Shown here in pieces: positions 17,459 to 27,211 of a stretch of 64,000 nucleotides of DNA. The position numbers and the translations under genes were made by a program. Source of the DNA: Chitinolyticbacter meiyuanensis (GTDB lineage Bacteria > Pseudomonadota > Gammaproteobacteria > Burkholderiales > Chitinibacteraceae); NCBI RefSeq assembly GCF_008033135.1, contig NZ_CP041335.1, positions 2,051,925 through 2,115,924 on the forward strand, read 5' to 3'. Every line of letters begins with the position of its first letter. The first letter of the stretch is position 1. Under the pieces are notes generated by a model. It saw only the letters and a list, made by a program, of their open reading frames with translations. It was not told where the DNA came from and ran no database searches.

Positions 17459-18610
17459 ATGTCCGACCCCGTTGTCATCGTCGGCGCTGGCCTTGCCGCC
17501 TACAACTGCGCGCGCGAGTTCCGCAAGCTCGATTCCTCGACCCCGCTGACCATCGTCACTCGCGACGGTGGCGGTTTCTATTCCAAGCCCATGCTGTCGA
17601 ATGCACTGGCTGGCAACAAGACGCCGCAGTCGCTGGTGATGAAACCGGTAGAAAAGATGGCTGAGGAGCTGAATGCCACCATCCTGGTCCGTCGCGAGGT
17701 CGTCTCGGTCGATGCAGCAGCACGCTCGCTGCAGCTCGATGACGGCACCACGCTGGCTTGGCGCGATCTGGTGTTGGCGCTTGGCGCCGATCCGATTCGG
17801 CTGTCGCTGGCTGGCAGTGCTGCAGGCGATGTGTTGTCGGTGAACGATCTGGACGACTACGCCCGATTTGCCGAGCGGCTGGATGGTGTGCGGCGAGTGG
17901 TGATCCTCGGCGCCGGCCTGATCGGTTGCGAGTTCGCCAATGATCTACTGGCGCGCGGTATCGAGCCGGTCGTCATCGACCCGGCTGGCTGGCCGCTGTC
18001 GCGGCTGGTGCCGCAGCAGGCAGGGCAGTGGCTGCAGGAGCGGCTGGCTGCCGCTGGCGTTGCATTCCGGCTCGGTCGCTCCGCCATGGCAGTCCTGGCG
18101 GGCGATGATGGCTACACCGTCGAGCTCGATGATGGAGAAGTGCTGCAGGCTGGGTTGGTGCTGTCTGCGGTGGGTTTGTGCCCACGTGTGGCCTTGGCTG
18201 AGGCAGCCGGGCTGGCGGTTGCACATGGCATCGTGGTCGATCGCGGCCTGCAGGCCAGCGCGCCACACGTCTACGCGCTCGGTGATTGTGCCGAGGTGGC
18301 CGGGCTCAGCCTGCCTTTCGTCATGCCCATCATGCAGCAGGCCCGTACTTTGGCTGCGGGGCTGGCCGGCAATGCGACGACGCTTGGCTACCCGGCCATG
18401 CCAGTGGTGGTGAAGACCCCCGCTTGCCCAACCGTGGTGTCGCCCGCCCTGGGTGTGGCGGAGGCAATCTGGCAGGTGGAGGCGGACGAGGCAGCGCTGC
18501 TGGCTCGTCATGTCGATGCAGAAGGCAGGCTGGTCGGGCTGGTGCTGATGGGCGAGGCCACCAAGCAGCGCCAGCAGTACGCGCCGCAGCTGGTGCCGTG
18601 GCTGGCCTGA
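17459..18610 (+). CDS. FAD-dependent NAD(P)H oxidoreductase, rubredoxin-reductase-like
   Basis: 383 residues. FAD-binding Rossmann motif VIVGAGLAAYNCAREFRKL at the N-terminus, NAD(P)H motif VVILGAGLIGCEFANDL (about 147-163), and the second FAD contact YALGDCAEV (about 273-281). The overall pattern fits the AlkT/rubredoxin-NAD+ reductase family, including the YSKPMLSNAL segment. No rubredoxin gene is nearby, so the electron acceptor is unknown. It begins 27 bases after oxyR and probably belongs to the same transcript. A strong terminator follows. Confidence 0.88.
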   Translation: MSDPVVIVGAGLAAYNCAREFRKLDSSTPLTIVTRDGGGFYSKPMLSNALAGNKTPQSLVMKPVEKMAEELNATILVRREVVSVDAAARSLQLDDGTTLAWRDLVLALGADPIRLSLAGSAAGDVLSVNDLDDYARFAERLDGVRRVVILGAGLIGCEFANDLLARGIEPVVIDPAGWPLSRLVPQQAGQWLQERLAAAGVAFRLGRSAMAVLAGDDGYTVELDDGEVLQAGLVLSAVGLCPRVALAEAAGLAVAHGIVVDRGLQASAPHVYALGDCAEVAGLSLPFVMPIMQQARTLAAGLAGNATTLGYPAMPVVVKTPACPTVVSPALGVAEAIWQVEADEAALLARHVDAEGRLVGLVLMGEATKQRQQYAPQLVPWLA

Positions 18611-18626
18611 GGCCGTTCTGCTTGCA

Positions 18627-18652
18627 AAAAAGGCGCCTTGCGGCGCCTTTTT
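18627..18652. terminator. Bidirectional terminator
   Basis: Stem AAAAAGGCGCC / GGCGCCTTTTT with loop TTGC. It lies between the convergent flavoprotein and SPOR genes, and T-runs on both strands make it usable both ways. Confidence 0.93.
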
Positions 18653-18667
18653 CATGCGTAATCACCT

Positions 18668-19357
18668 CTACTGGGCGGGCTGGATCACCGGCTGGATGCC
18701 GAGCGTACGCAACTTGCGTGCTGCGGCATCGGCTTCGGCCTGGGTCTTGAACGGCCCGAGCTGTACGCGTGTTTCCAGATAGGCCGGTAGTCCGGCGGAT
18801 TGCAGCTGGCGCAGCAGCTTTTCCGCGTTGTCGGCATGCAGGAATACCCCGGCCTGTACCGTCACCTCGCGCGGCGTGGGTACAACCAGCGGTTTGACGG
18901 TGGGTGCCGTATGCACGGTGGGAGAGATGGTCGGCGCTGGTCGTAATGGCGGCACATTCGCGATCGGACGGGGCGTGGCTGCAGGCGGCGCTGCGGCCGT
19001 CACAGCAGGGAGGCGGCTCGGTTGTGGCGTGGGGGCAGTGGCTGGGCTTGGGGCCGGTGTGGGCGTGCCGGTCGGCTCGGCAGCCGGAGCGGACGCCGGC
19101 CGAGGGGCGCTGGCAACGCTGCTGGCGGCTTCAGGGGCGGACGCCGGCGCGGAGGCGATGGCCTGCGGCGCTGATGCGATGTGCGGAGTGACGGCGCGCT
19201 GCGGTGGTGGAGTTGGCGCCTGCGGGCGGTCCAGCAGATAAATGCCGGACAGGATGATGACGATCAGACCGGCGGCGATGCCGAGCCGCCAGAACACCTG
19301 CTCCTTGAGCCGATTCTGCTCTGCGTCGCGCAATACGGGGTCTTGTCCTTCGCTCAT
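18668..19357 (-). CDS. SPOR-domain inner-membrane protein
   Basis: 229 residues. A short cytoplasmic N-terminus precedes one membrane helix (about 22-42), then a long periplasmic Ala/Pro/Ser/Thr-rich linker (about 45-150). The C-terminal SPOR domain (about 153-225) holds VTVQAGVFLHADNAEKLLRQLQSAGLPAY and VQLGPFKTQAEADAAARKL. SPOR domains bind denuded glycan strands at the division septum, so a role in cell division or wall remodelling is likely. The start MSEGQDP is chosen over an upstream TTG. Divergent from ndk. Confidence 0.87.
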   Translation of the reverse strand: MSEGQDPVLRDAEQNRLKEQVFWRLGIAAGLIVIILSGIYLLDRPQAPTPPPQRAVTPHIASAPQAIASAPASAPEAASSVASAPRPASAPAAEPTGTPTPAPSPATAPTPQPSRLPAVTAAAPPAATPRPIANVPPLRPAPTISPTVHTAPTVKPLVVPTPREVTVQAGVFLHADNAEKLLRQLQSAGLPAYLETRVQLGPFKTQAEADAAARKLRTLGIQPVIQPAQ

Positions 19358-19378
19358 CTGCCGCGGTAAGTGCAAGTT

Positions 19379-19387
19379 TGTTATAAT
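19379..19387 (+). promoter_or_regulatory. Extended -10 promoter element upstream of ndk
   Basis: TGTTATAAT: a perfect TATAAT box (19382-19387) preceded by TG-n. No good -35 is present at the usual distance, which fits an extended -10 promoter. Transcription would leave a leader of about 120 bases before ndk. Confidence 0.55.
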
Positions 19388-19516
19388 ACTCGGCTAACTT
19401 GGCTCGGCGCTGGTCCGGGCTGTCGGCATCCCCAGCGAGGCTAACGTAGTTTCGCGGCGAGCCGCAACGATTTCCCGCTTTACCCAACTGAACCGTCACA
19501 CACTACTGGAGTCAAC

Positions 19517-19942
19517 ATGGCTATTGAACGCACGCTGTCGATCGTGAAACCCGATGCAGTTGCCAAGAACGTGATCGGCAAGATCTACGATCGCTTCGAA
19601 TCGGCCGGCCTCAAGGTGGTCGCAGCCAAGATGAAGCAACTGTCGCGCGCCGAAGCCGAAGGCTTCTACGCCGTGCACAAGGAGCGCCCGTTCTTCAATG
19701 ATCTGGTCAGCTTCATGGTGTCCGGCCCGGTGGTGATCCAGGTGCTGGAAGGCGAGAACGCCGTGCTGAAGAACCGCGAACTGATGGGCGCGACCGATCC
19801 GAAGAAGGCCGACAAGGGCACCATCCGTGCCGATTTCGCCGATTCGATCGATGCCAATGCCGTGCACGGTTCGGATAGTGCCGAGAATGCCGCGATAGAA
19901 GTGGCCTACTTCTTCGCCGCTTCCGAGATCTGCGGTCGCTAA
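19517..19942 (+). CDS. ndk: Nucleoside diphosphate kinase
   Basis: 141 residues, canonical length. It transfers phosphate from ATP to NDPs through a phosphohistidine. The catalytic His117 is in NAVHGSDS (114-121). Other family motifs are [27 protein letters not shown] and [17 protein letters not shown]. The start follows CTGGAG. It is the first gene of the long housekeeping run, and rlmN follows after 36 bases. Confidence 0.98.
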   Translation: MAIERTLSIVKPDAVAKNVIGKIYDRFESAGLKVVAAKMKQLSRAEAEGFYAVHKERPFFNDLVSFMVSGPVVIQVLEGENAVLKNRELMGATDPKKADKGTIRADFADSIDANAVHGSDSAENAAIEVAYFFAASEICGR

Positions 19943-19978
19943 GCACAGGCCCTTCGGGGCTTGTCATGGAGTAAAGAA

Positions 19979-21100
19979 ATGTCCGTCAACCTGCTCGATT
20001 ACGATGCTGATGCTCTTGCGGCGCTGATGGTGGAGTATGGCGAGAAGCCATTTCGCGCCAAGCAGCTGCTGAAGTGGATCCACCAGCGCGGCGTGGCTGA
20101 TTTCGAGCAGATGACGGATATTGCCAAGACCTTCCGCGGCAAGCTCGCCGCGGGGGCGTTGGTCAAATCGCCCGATCTGCTGGCCGAGCACGTGGCAAGC
20201 GATGGCACGGTGAAATGGCTGCTCGATGTCGGTGTGGGTAATGGCATCGAGACCGTGTTCATCCCCGAGGATGACCGCGGCACATTGTGCATTTCCAGCC
20301 AGGTCGGTTGCGCGCTTGATTGCTCGTTCTGTTCGACCGCCAAGCAGGGCTTCAACCGCAATCTGTCGGTGGGCGAGATCATCGGCCAGCTGTGGTGGGC
20401 GGAAAACCGCCTTACCGCCGAGCAGGCTCGGATCGGCGCGCCGGCGCAGGAAGACGGTCGTATCGTCTCCAACGTGGTGATGATGGGCATGGGCGAGCCA
20501 CTCGCCAATTTCGACAACGTGGTCGCCGCCTTGCGGCTGATGCTGGACGACAACGCTTACGGCCTGTCGCGCCGACGCGTCACGCTGTCAACGTCGGGGC
20601 TGGTGCCGGCGATGGACAGGTTGCGCGATGCCTGTCCGGTGGCCCTGGCGGTAAGCCTGCATGCACCCAACGATGCGCTGCGCGACGAGATTGTTCCGAT
20701 CAATAAAAAGTATCCGCTTGCCGAGCTGATGGCGGCCTGTAATCGCTATCTGGACAAAGCGCCCCGCGATTTCATCACCTTCGAGTATGTGATGCTCGAA
20801 GGTGTCAACGATCAGCCCGAGCATGCCCGCCAGTTGGTGGCGCTGGTGCGCGACGTGCCGTGCAAGATCAACCTGATCCCGTTCAACCCCTTTCCGAACT
20901 CGGGCTACAACCGTTCGTCGCGCGATGCTATCCTCGCCTTTCGCGACATCGTGGCCGAGGCTGGCTACATCGTTACCGTGCGCAAGACGCGCGGCGACGA
21001 TATCGATGCCGCCTGCGGCCAGTTGGCCGGCCAGGTCAAGGACCGCACCAAGAGAACGCAGCGTGCCCAGGGCGCGCAGACGATCACGTTCCGTAGCTGA
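19979..21100 (+). CDS. rlmN: Dual-specificity 23S rRNA/tRNA m2A methyltransferase RlmN
   Basis: 373 residues. Radical-SAM methyltransferase that methylates C2 of A2503 in 23S rRNA and A37 in some tRNAs. The 4Fe-4S Cys motif CALDCSFC gives Cys111, Cys115 and Cys118. Further motifs: [37 protein letters not shown] and [13 protein letters not shown]. The near-C-terminal [13 protein letters not shown] carries the conserved methyl-carrying Cys. The start MSVNLLDYD (19979) is chosen over an upstream in-frame codon. Confidence 0.97.
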   Translation: MSVNLLDYDADALAALMVEYGEKPFRAKQLLKWIHQRGVADFEQMTDIAKTFRGKLAAGALVKSPDLLAEHVASDGTVKWLLDVGVGNGIETVFIPEDDRGTLCISSQVGCALDCSFCSTAKQGFNRNLSVGEIIGQLWWAENRLTAEQARIGAPAQEDGRIVSNVVMMGMGEPLANFDNVVAALRLMLDDNAYGLSRRRVTLSTSGLVPAMDRLRDACPVALAVSLHAPNDALRDEIVPINKKYPLAELMAACNRYLDKAPRDFITFEYVMLEGVNDQPEHARQLVALVRDVPCKINLIPFNPFPNSGYNRSSRDAILAFRDIVAEAGYIVTVRKTRGDDIDAACGQLAGQVKDRTKRTQRAQGAQTITFRS

Positions 21101-21112
21101 AGGGAGAAGGGT

Positions 21113-21868
21113 ATGCAGCAAGGGTGGATGGCATGGGGCCGTTGGGCCATGGGCTTGCTGCTGTGCTGTGTGGCGATCCTGCCTGTGGCGGCCAATCCCA
21201 ACAATGATCTTGCCTCGATCCGTACCCAGCTTGCGGTGGGCTATTTCCAGCGTGGCCAGTACGCGGTAGCCATCGACGAGGCCAACAAGGCGCTCGCGGC
21301 CAACCCCCGCTTCGCCGCCGCCAACAACATCCTCGGGTTGATCTACGCCGAGCTGAAGGAGCCGCAGAAGGCGAGGGAGCAGTTCCAGCGCGCCTTGTCG
21401 CTGTCGCCGGACGATCCGGACATCAACCATAACTATGGCTGGTTCCTGTGCGAGCAGGGGCAGACGCAGGAAGGCATCGCCTTCTACATGAACGCGTTGA
21501 AGAACCCGCTTTACGCCACGCCTGACAAGACCCTGGTCAACGCTGGCCAATGCGCGTTGAAGGCGGGCGAAGTCCAGGCCGCGCGCGATTATTTCGAGCG
21601 GGCGATCAAGCAGCGCCCGGACAATATCCTGGCCCGTGTACAGCTGGCCGAACTGAGTCTCAAGCTGGGCGACCCGGTCGCCGCCAAGCGCCATTTCATC
21701 GACCTGCAAAAACGCCTGCCCGAAAGTGCCGAGCTGCTGTGGCTGGGCGTGCGCATCGAACATCTCGTCGGTAACCGCGAGGCCGAGGCCAAGTTGGCTG
21801 CCCAACTGAAGAACCGTTTTCCCGATTCGCTGGAAACCACCAAGCTGCTGACCGGCAAGTACGACTGA
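21113..21868 (+). CDS. pilW: Type IV pilus biogenesis/stability protein PilW (PilF)
   Basis: 251 residues. Signal sequence MQQGWMAWGRWAMGLLLCCVAILPVAA, then tetratricopeptide repeats across about residues 35-215 (ALAANPRFAAANNILGLIY, ALSLSPDDPDINHNYGWFL). The family assists assembly or stability of the PilQ secretin. The gene between rlmN and rodZ is the standard place for pilW/pilF in beta- and gammaproteobacteria. In Pseudomonas PilF is a lipoprotein; here Cys18-Cys19 occur in the signal, but a clean lipobox is not obvious. Confidence 0.9.
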   Translation: MQQGWMAWGRWAMGLLLCCVAILPVAANPNNDLASIRTQLAVGYFQRGQYAVAIDEANKALAANPRFAAANNILGLIYAELKEPQKAREQFQRALSLSPDDPDINHNYGWFLCEQGQTQEGIAFYMNALKNPLYATPDKTLVNAGQCALKAGEVQAARDYFERAIKQRPDNILARVQLAELSLKLGDPVAAKRHFIDLQKRLPESAELLWLGVRIEHLVGNREAEAKLAAQLKNRFPDSLETTKLLTGKYD

Positions 21869-21896
21869 GCCGGTGGCGGGTGCTAGAGAACCATTG

Positions 21897-22754
21897 ATGA
21901 GCGAGCATTACGAATCGACGCCGGCTCCGGCGCCCGTTCCGCCGCAAGGGGTCGGCCGTCGGCTGCGTGCGCGGCGCGAGGAGCTGGGTCTGACCGTGGA
22001 GCAGGTCGGCGCCCAGCTCAAGCTGGGTAAAAAGCAGATCGATGCGATCGAGATCGACCATTTCGAAAGCCTGCCAGGCAATACCTTTGCCCGTGGCTTC
22101 GTGCGTAACTACGCCAAGTTACTAGGCCTGGATGCTGGCCCGCTGCTGACCGATCTGGAACAACTGCTGCCCAAGGAGCGGCCGCAGTCGGCGCTGCCCG
22201 CGGTCAAGGAAGAGGTCGGTTTCAACGTCGGCGGTGGTATCTCGTCGGCGTCTTCCGGCGGTTTCGCTGGTGCACTGGTCGGTCTTGCCACCTTCGCTGC
22301 GGTTGTGGGCGGCGTCTGGTGGTATCTGCAGCAGCCAGTCAGCCCGCAGCTGGACGTCGTGCCCAACCAAGTGGCGGTGATGCCGGAGCTGACGGTGGCG
22401 AGCGCCGCATCGTCGGTGGTCGCCAGTGCCCCAGCGGTCGTCGCCAGTGCGCCGATTGTGGCAGCAGCGAGCCCGGCGGCGGCGGTGACGCCGACATTGA
22501 CGCCGGCCAGTGCCGGTGGTGATGAGCTGCGCTTTGTCGCCCAGGGCGAAACCTGGGTGCAGGTCCGTGACGCGACCGGTCAGCGAGTGTTGTCCGAAGT
22601 GATCCCGGCTGGCAGCGAGCGTACGGTGACTGGCAAGCGCCCATTCAGCATCAAGGTTGGCAACGCGCCGCAAACCCGGCTGTTCCTCAAGGGCCAGCCC
22701 GTTGATCTGGTGCAGTACACCAACGTCAACGTTGCCACATTCGAATTGAAGTAG
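21897..22754 (+). CDS. rodZ: Cytoskeleton protein RodZ
   Basis: 285 residues. The N-terminal cytoplasmic HTH_25 domain (about 18-85) has [19 protein letters not shown] and the conserved [21 protein letters not shown]. One membrane helix lies near 112-132 ([21 protein letters not shown]). An Ala/Val/Pro linker leads to a C-terminal DUF4115 beta domain (about 205-285). It links MreB to the cell-wall elongation machinery and sets rod shape. ATG 21897 is preferred to a GTG at 21873. It lies between pilW and ispG, the usual location. Confidence 0.94.
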   Translation: MSEHYESTPAPAPVPPQGVGRRLRARREELGLTVEQVGAQLKLGKKQIDAIEIDHFESLPGNTFARGFVRNYAKLLGLDAGPLLTDLEQLLPKERPQSALPAVKEEVGFNVGGGISSASSGGFAGALVGLATFAAVVGGVWWYLQQPVSPQLDVVPNQVAVMPELTVASAASSVVASAPAVVASAPIVAAASPAAAVTPTLTPASAGGDELRFVAQGETWVQVRDATGQRVLSEVIPAGSERTVTGKRPFSIKVGNAPQTRLFLKGQPVDLVQYTNVNVATFELK

Positions 22755-22761
22755 AGCACCC

Positions 22762-24039
22762 ATGAGCCAAGCAAACGCGCGTCGCGCGACCCGTCAGGTC
22801 CAGATCGGGCATGTCTGGGTCGGCAGCGACCATCCCGTCGTCGTGCAATCGATGACCAATACCGACACCGCCGACGCCGAAGGCACGGCACGCCAAGTGT
22901 TCGAGCTGTGGCGGGCGGGCTCGGAGATGGTGCGCATCACCGTCAACAGTGCCGAGGCTGCCGCTCAGGTCGCTACCATCAAGGCCAAGCTGGAGAACTG
23001 GGGTTGCAAGGTGCCACTGGTGGGCGACTTCCACTTCAATGGCGATCGTCTGTTGCGTGATTACCCGGATTGCGCCGAGGCGCTGGCCAAGTACCGGATC
23101 AATCCGGGCAATGTGGGCAAAGGCAGCAAGCGCGACGAGAAGTTCGCCTTCATGATCGAAACGGCGATCAAATACGACAAGCCGGTGCGAATCGGCGTGA
23201 ACTGGGGCTCGCTCGATCAGGCGATGGCCACCAAGCTGATGGACGAGAATGCGCAGCTGGCACAGCCACTGCCGGTCGAGGCCGTGATGCGCGAAGCGCT
23301 GATCCGCTCGGCGCTCGATTCGGCACAACAGGCCATCGGCTGGGGTATGAGCCCGGACAAGATCATCCTGTCGTGCAAGGTCTCGCTGGTACAGGACTTG
23401 ATCGCCGTCTACCGCGATCTGGGCGGTCGCTGCGATTTTCCGCTGCATCTGGGCCTAACCGAGGCCGGCATGGGTTCCAAGGGCATCGTCGCCTCCAGCG
23501 CAGCGCTCGGCGTGCTGCTGCAGGAAGGTCTGGGCGACACCATTCGCATTTCGCTGACCCCTGAGCCAGGCGGCGATCGCTGCAAGGAAGTGGTGGTGGC
23601 GCAGGAACTGTTGCAGACCATGGGGCTGCGCAGCTTCACGCCTATGGTGGTGGCCTGCCCCGGCTGCGGCCGTACTACCTCGACCGTGTTCCAGGAGCTG
23701 GCGCGCGATATCCAGGATTTCCTGCGGCACAAGATGCCGGTATGGCGTGAGCAGTACCCGGGCGTGGAGGAAATGAAGGTGGCGGTGATGGGCTGTGTGG
23801 TGAACGGCCCAGGCGAATCCAAGCTGGCCGACATCGGCATCTCGCTGCCAGGCACCGGCGAAGTGCCGGTCTGTCCGGTATACGTCGATGGCCAGAAGGA
23901 CGTGACGCTCAAGGGAGAGCGAGTAGCCGAGGAGTTCCAGGCCATCGTCGAGCACTATGTACAGACACGCTACGGCGAAGGCGGCAGCAAGCGCCGCGAG
24001 GGCGTCGCCGCCAAGACCATCCCGTTGCAACCGGTGTGA
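22762..24039 (+). CDS. ispG: 4-hydroxy-3-methylbut-2-enyl diphosphate synthase
   Basis: 425 residues (GcpE). Penultimate step of the MEP isoprenoid pathway, converting MEcPP to HMBPP with a 4Fe-4S cluster. Motifs: [43 protein letters not shown]. The cluster Cys residues are in CPGCGRTTS and in the C-terminal [17 protein letters not shown]. The start is 8 bases after the rodZ stop, so the genes are co-transcribed. Confidence 0.97.
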   Translation: MSQANARRATRQVQIGHVWVGSDHPVVVQSMTNTDTADAEGTARQVFELWRAGSEMVRITVNSAEAAAQVATIKAKLENWGCKVPLVGDFHFNGDRLLRDYPDCAEALAKYRINPGNVGKGSKRDEKFAFMIETAIKYDKPVRIGVNWGSLDQAMATKLMDENAQLAQPLPVEAVMREALIRSALDSAQQAIGWGMSPDKIILSCKVSLVQDLIAVYRDLGGRCDFPLHLGLTEAGMGSKGIVASSAALGVLLQEGLGDTIRISLTPEPGGDRCKEVVVAQELLQTMGLRSFTPMVVACPGCGRTTSTVFQELARDIQDFLRHKMPVWREQYPGVEEMKVAVMGCVVNGPGESKLADIGISLPGTGEVPVCPVYVDGQKDVTLKGERVAEEFQAIVEHYVQTRYGEGGSKRREGVAAKTIPLQPV

Positions 24040-24098
24040 TCCGCGCAGGAGCGGTGCACCGCTCCGCGCCTCATCTTTCCCTTTTCCGAACCGATTCC

Positions 24099-25385
24099 AT
24101 GAGCAAAACCATACAAGGCATCCGCGGCATGAACGACGCGCTGCCGATCGCGACCAAGGATGCGCCGCTGCCGACCACCGCGTGGCTGTATTTCGACGGC
24201 GTGGTCCGCGACTGGCTCGCCGCCTACGGCTACAACCAGATCCGCACGCCCATCGTCGAATCGACCGCGCTGTTCGTGCGTGGCGTCGGCGAGCATACCG
24301 ACATCGTCGAGAAGGAAATGTACGCGTTTGAGGATGGCCTCAATGGCGAGCAGCTGGTGCTGCGCCCCGAAGGCACCGCCGGATGCGTGCGTGCCTGCAT
24401 CGAGCATGGCCTCTTGTATAACCAGACACAGCGGCTGTGGTACACCGGACCAATGTTCCGCCACGAGCGTCCACAGAAGGGCCGTTACCGCCAGTTCCAC
24501 CAAGTCGGCGTCGAAGCCTTCGGTTTCGAGACGCCCGATGTCGATGCCGAGATGATCGTGATGCTGGCCGATCTGTGGCAGCGCCTCGGCCTGACGGACC
24601 TGACGCTGGAGCTCAACACGCTGGGCGACGCTGCCGAGCGCGCCGCACATCGCGAAGCGCTGATTGCCTACTTGGAGCAGTATGCCGACGTCCTCGACGA
24701 GGACGGCAAGCGCCGGCTCTATACCAACCCGCTGCGTGTGCTCGACACCAAGAACCCGGCGCTGCAGGCGATGGCCGAAGGCGCGCCCAAGCTGGCTGAC
24801 TTCCTCGGCGAGGCATCACGTGCGCATTTCGATGGCGTGAAGGCTTATCTGGATAGCGTCGGCATCGCCTACAGCATCAACCATCGGCTGGTGCGTGGTC
24901 TCGACTACTACAACCGCACGGTGTTCGAGTGGACGACCGGCAAGCTTGGTGCGCAGGCAACGGTCGCCGCGGGCGGTCGTTACGATGGTCTCGTCGAGCA
25001 GCTGGGTGGCAAGCCGTGCCCCGGTGTCGGCTTTGCCATCGGCATCGAGCGCTTGATCCTGCTGCTGGAGGCCGAAGGCGTCGCGATGCCGGCTCAGATA
25101 CCCGATGTCTATCTGGTCCATCAGGGCGAGGCCGCTGATCGCGTAGCCTTCGCGCTGGCGCGCCAGTTGCGCGTGGCCGGGCTCAAGGTGGTGCTGCATG
25201 CGGGCGGTGGCAGCTTCAAGTCCCAGTTCAAGAAGGCCGATGCCAGCGGCGCCCGCTTTGCCGTGGTGATCGGCGATGCCGAGGCCGAAGCCGGCAACGC
25301 CAACCTCAAGCAGCTATCGGGTGAGGGCGCTGGTGAACAAGTCACCGTGCCGCTGGCTGAGCTTGCCGCACGAATTCGGGCATAA
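24099..25385 (+). CDS. hisS: Histidyl-tRNA synthetase
   Basis: 428 residues. Class II synthetase charging tRNA-His. Motif 1 lies around the N-terminus ([12 protein letters not shown]), motif 2 is [21 protein letters not shown], and the His-specific loop [15 protein letters not shown] and motif 3 GFAIGIERL are all clear. A C-terminal anticodon-binding domain follows (about 330-428). [13 protein letters not shown] is chosen as start; the longer frame overlapping ispG lacks homology. The paralogous hisZ is 7 kb downstream. Confidence 0.97.
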   Translation: MSKTIQGIRGMNDALPIATKDAPLPTTAWLYFDGVVRDWLAAYGYNQIRTPIVESTALFVRGVGEHTDIVEKEMYAFEDGLNGEQLVLRPEGTAGCVRACIEHGLLYNQTQRLWYTGPMFRHERPQKGRYRQFHQVGVEAFGFETPDVDAEMIVMLADLWQRLGLTDLTLELNTLGDAAERAAHREALIAYLEQYADVLDEDGKRRLYTNPLRVLDTKNPALQAMAEGAPKLADFLGEASRAHFDGVKAYLDSVGIAYSINHRLVRGLDYYNRTVFEWTTGKLGAQATVAAGGRYDGLVEQLGGKPCPGVGFAIGIERLILLLEAEGVAMPAQIPDVYLVHQGEAADRVAFALARQLRVAGLKVVLHAGGGSFKSQFKKADASGARFAVVIGDAEAEAGNANLKQLSGEGAGEQVTVPLAELAARIRA

Positions 25386-25428
25386 TCGCTACTTTCTATC
25401 CCTTGACTGTTAGATAACGGACAACAAG

Positions 25429-26055
25429 ATGGCATTCGACCTTCAGGAACAGGAACAGATCGCCGAGTTCAAGGCTTGGTGGCACAGCTGGGGCAAGTAT
25501 CTGGCGCTGGCCGTGGTGGCCGGTCTCGTCGGCCTCGCCGGCTGGCAGGGCTGGAAGCATTACCAGCAGGGTCAGGCCGCTGCCGCTGCCGAGATCTACG
25601 GCCGGCTCGAAGTCCTGCAGGGCGATGCCGCCAAGGTGCGTGCCGAAGCCGACGCGTTGAAGCGTGACTACGCTGGCACCGCCTATGCGCCACGCGCCGC
25701 ACTGTTCGCCGCCAAGGCGAGTTTCGACGCAGGCGACCTGAAGAATGCCGAATCGCAATTGACCTGGGCGATCGCCAATGCCAAGGAAGCCGAGCTGCGT
25801 GATGCAGCCCGCCTGCGCTTGGCCGCGGTGCAGCTCGACCAGAAACAGGCCGACGCCGCGCTGAAGACGCTGACCGCCGCCGAGACCGAAGGCTTTGCCG
25901 GACTGGTGCAGGAGCTGCGTGGTGATGTGCTGGTGGAGAAGGGCGACGCCAAAGGTGCCGTCGAAGCCTACAAGTCCGCGCTTGCCAAGCTGCCGAAGGA
26001 CGCCCCCAATGTGCAGTTCGTGCAAGTGAAACTCGATGCACTCGGAAAGGTTTGA
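25429..26055 (+). CDS. YfgM-like inner-membrane ancillary chaperone
   Basis: 208 residues. The N-terminal cytoplasmic segment MAFDLQEQEQIAEFKAWW is followed by one membrane helix (about 24-43) and a periplasmic TPR-like helical domain (DAGDLKNAESQLTWAIANAK, DAALKTLTAAE, KGDAKGAVEAYKSAL). This is the layout of YfgM, which binds the SecYEG/PpiD translocon in E. coli and helps hand over outer-membrane proteins. The position hisS-yfgM-bamB-der is the same as in E. coli. Its stop touches the bamB start. Confidence 0.9.
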   Translation: MAFDLQEQEQIAEFKAWWHSWGKYLALAVVAGLVGLAGWQGWKHYQQGQAAAAAEIYGRLEVLQGDAAKVRAEADALKRDYAGTAYAPRAALFAAKASFDAGDLKNAESQLTWAIANAKEAELRDAARLRLAAVQLDQKQADAALKTLTAAETEGFAGLVQELRGDVLVEKGDAKGAVEAYKSALAKLPKDAPNVQFVQVKLDALGKV

Positions 26056-26056
26056 T

Positions 26057-27202
26057 ATGTCCGTGAAGTCCGTACGCTGGACCCTGCGCACTGCGGCATT
26101 GGCCGCACCGGTGTGGCTGGCCGCCTGCGGCGCGACCAGCAATTTGCCGGAACCGTCGCCGTTGCCTGCGGTGGCTGATCAGGTTGGCGCCCGGGTGGCA
26201 TGGCGTGCCGATGCCGGCAGCAAGACCGATTTCCGCTTCCTGCCGGCTCAGGCCGGCGACCGGCTGGTTGTGGCCGGTGCGCCGGACCAGTTGTCGGCTG
26301 TTGACCTCGCGACCGGCTCGCGCCGCTGGCAGGTGGAGCTCGATGGCGAAGTGGCCGGTGGCGTCGGTGCCGGCGACGGCACCATTGCTGTGGGCACGAT
26401 CAAGGGCAAGGTGTTTGCCTACGACTATGATGGCAAGTTGCTGTGGCAGACCCAGGCCTCGACCGAAGTGATCGCTCCACCGCTGGTGTCGGGCAGCATC
26501 GTCGCGGTGCGAACCGCTGACGGTCGCATCACCGGCTATTCCGCCGCGGATGGCGCCCGTAAGTGGCAGTTCCAGCGGCAGATGCCGGCGCTGATCCTGC
26601 GCAATTTCGCCCCCATGGTCGCCGAGCGCGGCGTGCTGTTCGCAGGCTTAGCTGGTGGTCGTCTGGTCGCCCTGCGCTTGTCTGATGGTACGGCGCTGTG
26701 GGATGCGCCAGTGGCGCAACCGCGTGGCGCAACCGAGCTCGAACGCGTGGCTGACATCGTGTCGCCGCCGGTGGTCAGTGGCAATCTGGTCTGCGCAGTG
26801 GCCTATCAAGGTCGCGTGGCCTGCCTCAACGCCGGCAATGGCGCACCGGCCTGGTCGCGCGAGGCATCGAGCGCATCGGGTATCGCCGTCGACGACAAAC
26901 AGGTCTACCTCGTCGATGACCTGGGCAACGTCAGCGCGCTGGATCGCAGCAGTGGCCGCAGCATGTGGCGTCAGGACAAGTTGGCCGCCCGTCGCGTCAG
27001 TGCACCGATTCGCATCGGCAATGCCGTCGCCGTGGGCGACTACGAAGGCTATGTTCATTTTCTGTCCGTCGATGATGGCAGTTTCGTTGGCCAGCTCGCC
27101 ACCGACGGCAACCGCATCGCCGCGCTGCCGCAGCGCTTCGGCGAGCACGTCATTGTTCAAACCCAGTCCGGCGGCGTGTTTGCGCTCGGACTCAAGCAGT
27201 AA
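26057..27202 (+). CDS. bamB: Outer membrane protein assembly factor BamB
   Basis: 381 residues. Lipoprotein signal with lipobox LAAC (Cys24), then an eight-bladed PQQ-type beta-propeller with repeats such as GSRRWQVELDGEVAGG, DYDGKLLWQTQAS and DGARKWQFQRQ. It anchors to the outer membrane and supports BamA in beta-barrel insertion. Start MSVKSVRW at 26057, one base after the yfgM stop; an earlier frame start inside yfgM is rejected because it would spoil the signal peptide. Confidence 0.95.
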   Translation: MSVKSVRWTLRTAALAAPVWLAACGATSNLPEPSPLPAVADQVGARVAWRADAGSKTDFRFLPAQAGDRLVVAGAPDQLSAVDLATGSRRWQVELDGEVAGGVGAGDGTIAVGTIKGKVFAYDYDGKLLWQTQASTEVIAPPLVSGSIVAVRTADGRITGYSAADGARKWQFQRQMPALILRNFAPMVAERGVLFAGLAGGRLVALRLSDGTALWDAPVAQPRGATELERVADIVSPPVVSGNLVCAVAYQGRVACLNAGNGAPAWSREASSASGIAVDDKQVYLVDDLGNVSALDRSSGRSMWRQDKLAARRVSAPIRIGNAVAVGDYEGYVHFLSVDDGSFVGQLATDGNRIAALPQRFGEHVIVQTQSGGVFALGLKQ

Positions 27203-27211
27203 GAAGTTCGC

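Noticed and set aside
18840..19240. Repetitive Ala/Pro/Ser coding stretch that looks like a repeat array
   Set aside because: It is the low-complexity periplasmic linker of the SPOR protein, not a CRISPR or tandem DNA repeat.
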